Assembly (NCBI RefSeq): GCF_021650975.2
Contig: NZ_CP091285.1
Coordinates: forward strand, 4,402,001 to 4,466,000
DNA length: 64,000 bases
Direction: 5' to 3'
DNA from: Flavobacterium jumunjinense
GTDB lineage: Bacteria > Bacteroidota > Bacteroidia > Flavobacteriales > Flavobacteriaceae
The position numbers were made by a program, and so were the translations under genes. Below are positions 61,355 to 64,000 of the stretch, in pieces (within the stretch, counting starts at the first letter, position 1; the number at the start of each line of letters is the position of its first letter). Under the pieces are notes generated by a model. That model saw only the letters and a program-made list of their open reading frames with translations. It did no database searches and was not told where the DNA came from.

Positions 61355-62161
61355 TTATTTCTTATTTCCTAATTCAATTGCCCTATTATTGGCGGCTTCT
61401 ACTCCTTTTTTAATATCATCATTAACATGATTCGCATTAAAAACTTGTAAAGCAGATTCTGTTGTTCCTCCTTTAGAAGCTACCTTATTTATCCACTCTT
61501 GATGACTAAGAGTACTACGATTTTGTAATTGGACAGCTCCTATAAAAGTTTGACTAACGAGAAACTCTGCTTCTGACTTTGAAAAACCTAATTGAATTGC
61601 AGATTCTATCATTGCATTCATAAAATAGAACACATAAGCTGGTCCGCTACCAGAAACAGCCGTTGCAGCATTCAACATTTCTTCTTTATCTATGTAAATT
61701 GATTTACCTGTTGTATTTATTAGATTCTGAACAATGAATAGTTCTTTTCTATCAATATCGGAAGAAGCACAAAAAACTGTCATTCCTAAACCGATTTGAG
61801 TAGGAATATTTGGCATTGATCGAACAACTTTTGTACAGTTTAAATTCTTTATCAATGAAGTAATAGTAACACCTGCCATCACAGATAAAACAATATGCTC
61901 TTTTCTAATGAACGCTTTAATATTATTTGATAGTGTTTCAAAATCTTGAGGCTTTACTGCCAATATTATGATATCTACATCAAAAATTTCAATAGAAGGC
62001 TTTGTATTAAAGTTTGACTTTTGTATAGAATATCTATTCTTTTTATCTACTTCACTTCTATTTAAAATTAATATATCCGAAGAAGACACAAAACCAGAAC
62101 TCACGAAACTATTCGCATAAGTTTGCCCCATATTCCCGTAACCAATAATAAGTATTCTCAT
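61355..62161 (-). CDS. proC: pyrroline-5-carboxylate reductase
   Basis: Last step of proline synthesis. The 268-residue protein has the NAD(P)-binding GYGNMG at residues 7-12, the IILAVKPQDF strand, VRSMPNIPTQIGLGMT, and the family signature SGSGPAYVFYFMNAMIESAI. SKGGTTESALQVF near the C-terminus is the ProC substrate loop. It lies between two strong terminators, so it is transcribed alone. Confidence 0.95.
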   Translation of the reverse strand: MRILIIGYGNMGQTYANSFVSSGFVSSSDILILNRSEVDKKNRYSIQKSNFNTKPSIEIFDVDIIILAVKPQDFETLSNNIKAFIRKEHIVLSVMAGVTITSLIKNLNCTKVVRSMPNIPTQIGLGMTVFCASSDIDRKELFIVQNLINTTGKSIYIDKEEMLNAATAVSGSGPAYVFYFMNAMIESAIQLGFSKSEAEFLVSQTFIGAVQLQNRSTLSHQEWINKVASKGGTTESALQVFNANHVNDDIKKGVEAANNRAIELGNKK

Positions 62162-62179
62162 ATAATAATCTATTAAACA

Positions 62180-62206
62180 AAAAACCCTGCAAATTGCAGG
62201 GTTTTT
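62180..62206 (-). terminator. terminator after yidC
   Basis: AAAAACCCTGCAA (62180-62192) pairs with TTGCAGGGTTTTT (62194-62206); the practical loop is AAATT or similar. It lies just after the yidC stop at 62212 and before proC. Confidence 0.8.
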
Positions 62207-62211
62207 AAAAA

Positions 62212-64000
62212 TTATTTTTTATTCGCTTTTTTTTGCGCTTCAGCTTGCTCCATCATTTCCCTCATTTTTCTTTGGAACTTACTTTCCGTTTTGGGTTTAG
62301 ATTTATTTTCTTGAATTTTAGCAAGAATTTTATCCTCTTTCACGATATAGTTTTTAATTACTAACATAATTCCGATTGTAATTAAATTAGAAACAAAATA
62401 ATATAACGATAAACCAGAAGCATAGTTATTAAAGAAAAACAACATCATTAAAGGAGAGATATAAATCATGATTTTCATGATTTTCCCCATATCTGGCATA
62501 CCTTCTTGTGTTGGTGCACTCATTTGTTGATCACCCGTTGTCATTTTCATATAGAAAAATATAGCAATCGCAGCTAACAAGGCAAACAAACTAATATGAT
62601 TTCCTGTAATGAATGAAATTACTGGAATATTTTGTTCCCACGTTAATAATGCATCGTAAGAAGATAAGTCATCTGCCCAAAGGAAGTTTTGTTGTCTTAA
62701 ATCGAACATCGATGGGAAAAACTGAAATAAAGCATAGAATACAGGCATTTGCATTAAAGCTGGCAAACATCCTGCCATAGGATTTACACCTGCTTTAGAA
62801 TACAACTTCATTGTTTCTTGTTGCTTTTTCATTGCGTTATCTTTGAATTTTTCATTCAATTCTGCAATTTCCGGACGTAATACTTTCATTTTTGCCTGAG
62901 AAACATATGATTTATATGTTACAGGAGACATTGCAATACGCACTAAAATAGTAAAAATAATAATTGAAATCCCGTAACCTATTCCAATTCCAGAAATGAA
63001 TCCGAAAACAGGAATAAACACATAACGGTTAATCCAACCAAAAATTCCCCAACCTAATGGCATTATCTCATCTAAATTTTTATCATAATTATTTAAAATA
63101 TCATATTTAGAAGGTCCATAATACCAATTCATATTATAATTTACAACACCACCTTTAACTTCTAAAGGTAATTTTGCAACAAAATTCTTTGTAAATACAG
63201 AATCATTTGCTTCGTCATCTACTAAATTATCTGATTTGAATTTAGCCGTTTTGAAGGGTGTATCTGTTAAAAGTATCGATGTAAATAAATGTTGTTTGAA
63301 AGCAACATAAGAAACATCTTTTGCTTCATCTTCTGAATCTTTAGCAGCATTTAGATAGTCATCTTTTCCTCCTTCATATTCAAAAACCAATTCAGTATAT
63401 CTGTTTTCATAAGAAATACTTTTCTCATTACGAAATGTTTTTAATTGCCATTCTAAATCAATAGGTTTAGATGTATTAATAACATTTTCAAGACCTTGTG
63501 AACGAATTCCAAAATCTAACATATACTCTTTACCAGGTTTCAAAACATAGCGATATTCTAAAAACTGATTTGGACCTGCTTTCAGACGCATCGTAAGAAC
63601 TTCGTTTTCACCTTCTTTTGAATATTTAGGTTCAAAAAACATGTCTTTAGTATGAAGAACACGATTGTCTGCTGTATTAATAACTAAATCTAAGTTTGCG
63701 TTATTGTCTTTAATAAGTTTAACTGTTTTTTTTGAACCTTTTTCAAACTGATCAAATCCTAAAATACTTGCATCAACAATATAACCACCTTTATTTGCTA
63801 TTTTTAATGAAAGACCTTCATTTTTAATTTCTGTATACTCTTCTTTAGCAGAAGGTAATGTTGCAGAATAGGCAAAAGAACCTAATGCTTCTTTGGCTTT
63901 TACTTGAGATAATGAATCGTTTGCTGGAACAGTTTCTACCAATTTATCTGTAGTAGTGGTAACTGTTTCCTTCTTTTCTTTTTGAACTTGTTCTAATTTT
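62212..64000 (-). CDS. yidC: membrane protein insertase YidC, N-terminus outside the window
   Basis: Inserts proteins into the inner membrane. The frame is open through base 64000, so the gene is cut; an apparent start at 63942 is a TTG inside a KETVTTTTDKLVETVP stretch. About 596 codons are present. Residues first show the periplasmic beta-rich domain (AYSATLPSAKEEYTEIKNEG, LEWQLKTFRNEK), then the conserved insertase core: GYGISIIIFTILVRIAMSPV, AGVNPMAGCLPALMQMPVFY, and ASGLSLYYFVSNLITI. The tail is basic (KPKTESKFQRKMREMMEQAE), as in YidC proteins that meet the ribosome. Confidence 0.96.
   Translation of the reverse strand, partial: KLEQVQKEKKETVTTTTDKLVETVPANDSLSQVKAKEALGSFAYSATLPSAKEEYTEIKNEGLSLKIANKGGYIVDASILGFDQFEKGSKKTVKLIKDNNANLDLVINTADNRVLHTKDMFFEPKYSKEGENEVLTMRLKAGPNQFLEYRYVLKPGKEYMLDFGIRSQGLENVINTSKPIDLEWQLKTFRNEKSISYENRYTELVFEYEGGKDDYLNAAKDSEDEAKDVSYVAFKQHLFTSILLTDTPFKTAKFKSDNLVDDEANDSVFTKNFVAKLPLEVKGGVVNYNMNWYYGPSKYDILNNYDKNLDEIMPLGWGIFGWINRYVFIPVFGFISGIGIGYGISIIIFTILVRIAMSPVTYKSYVSQAKMKVLRPEIAELNEKFKDNAMKKQQETMKLYSKAGVNPMAGCLPALMQMPVFYALFQFFPSMFDLRQQNFLWADDLSSYDALLTWEQNIPVISFITGNHISLFALLAAIAIFFYMKMTTGDQQMSAPTQEGMPDMGKIMKIMIYISPLMMLFFFNNYASGLSLYYFVSNLITIGIMLVIKNYIVKEDKILAKIQENKSKPKTESKFQRKMREMMEQAEAQKKANKK

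Noticed and set aside
63940..63942. Start codon for yidC inside the window
   Set aside because: It is TTG, and the frame continues open to the window edge with a linker-like sequence; the true start lies outside.

Overview
The window is about 64 kb of AT-rich chromosome from a member of the Flavobacteriaceae (Bacteroidetes), most like Flavobacterium. The evidence is a type IX secretion sorting domain on two secreted proteins, several promoters with the Bacteroidetes -7 box (TAnnTTTG), a GRASP-with-SPASM peptide cluster, a CzcA pump fused to its outer-membrane channel, PafA-type phosphatase, and housekeeping genes (fumC, ddl, coaD, rluD, sucC, lysA, pyrE, mnmA, proC, yidC) of the expected flavobacterial form. 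No rRNA, tRNA or CRISPR array was seen. Both ends cut through genes: a TonB-dependent-receptor-like barrel on the left and yidC on the right.

Layout. 1-6.6 kb: end of an outer-membrane barrel protein, a 55-residue membrane protein, fumC, corA, hutI and a GH71/99-like lipoprotein. 6.9-9.3 kb: a four-gene operon of membrane protein, c-type cytochrome, PP2C-like phosphatase and an unknown protein. 9.4-13.9 kb: rluD, PASTA protein, ddl, coaD and small envelope proteins. 14-21.8 kb: a protein-glutaminase-like lipoprotein, a SulP transporter, a decayed ParDE-type toxin-antitoxin pair, an HxlR regulator with a flavodoxin-like reductase, a membrane-anchored MutS-like ATPase and a CxxCH-containing T9SS cargo. 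22-27.3 kb: a DEAD-box helicase, two genes carrying copies of the same promoter cassette, and an M14 carboxypeptidase.

27.4-32.6 kb is the main accessory block. It holds an XRE regulator with its own inverted-repeat operator, a double-glycine RiPP precursor, an internal terminator, a TIKI/EreA-like secreted protein, an ATP-grasp maturase, a small frameshifted ORF and a SPASM maturase. The genes after the terminator are joined by ATGA or longer overlaps. A 22-nt tandem repeat with a 65-nt higher-order period follows. 32.6-41.8 kb is a heavy-metal resistance island on the minus strand (HMA protein, HMBD lipoprotein, P-type ATPase, CzcB-like adaptor, CzcA-TolC fusion, a Cys/His-rich small protein) with inverted repeats in three intergenic gaps.

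41.9-49.9 kb: NUDIX, pyrE, SRPBCC protein, TauE, a TetR-AarF-unknown-DUF2805 operon, sucC and lysA. 49.9-51.9 kb: an IS3-family element with 3-bp target duplication that splits a TPR gene, which can be rebuilt in frame to 218 codons. 52-64 kb: a DUF2007-like protein, a PafA-like phosphatase, a nitronate-monooxygenase-like enzyme, an S8 protease with T9SS tail, a Na/Ca exchanger, mnmA, a MORN-type protein, a two-domain fasciclin lipoprotein, proC and yidC.

Several listed starts were moved downstream because the longest open frame began at TTG or GTG or lay upstream of the promoter. Apart from 32085-32620 every gap between genes is under 300 bases; the long gaps 20583-20879 and 25378-25622 show nothing I can call.
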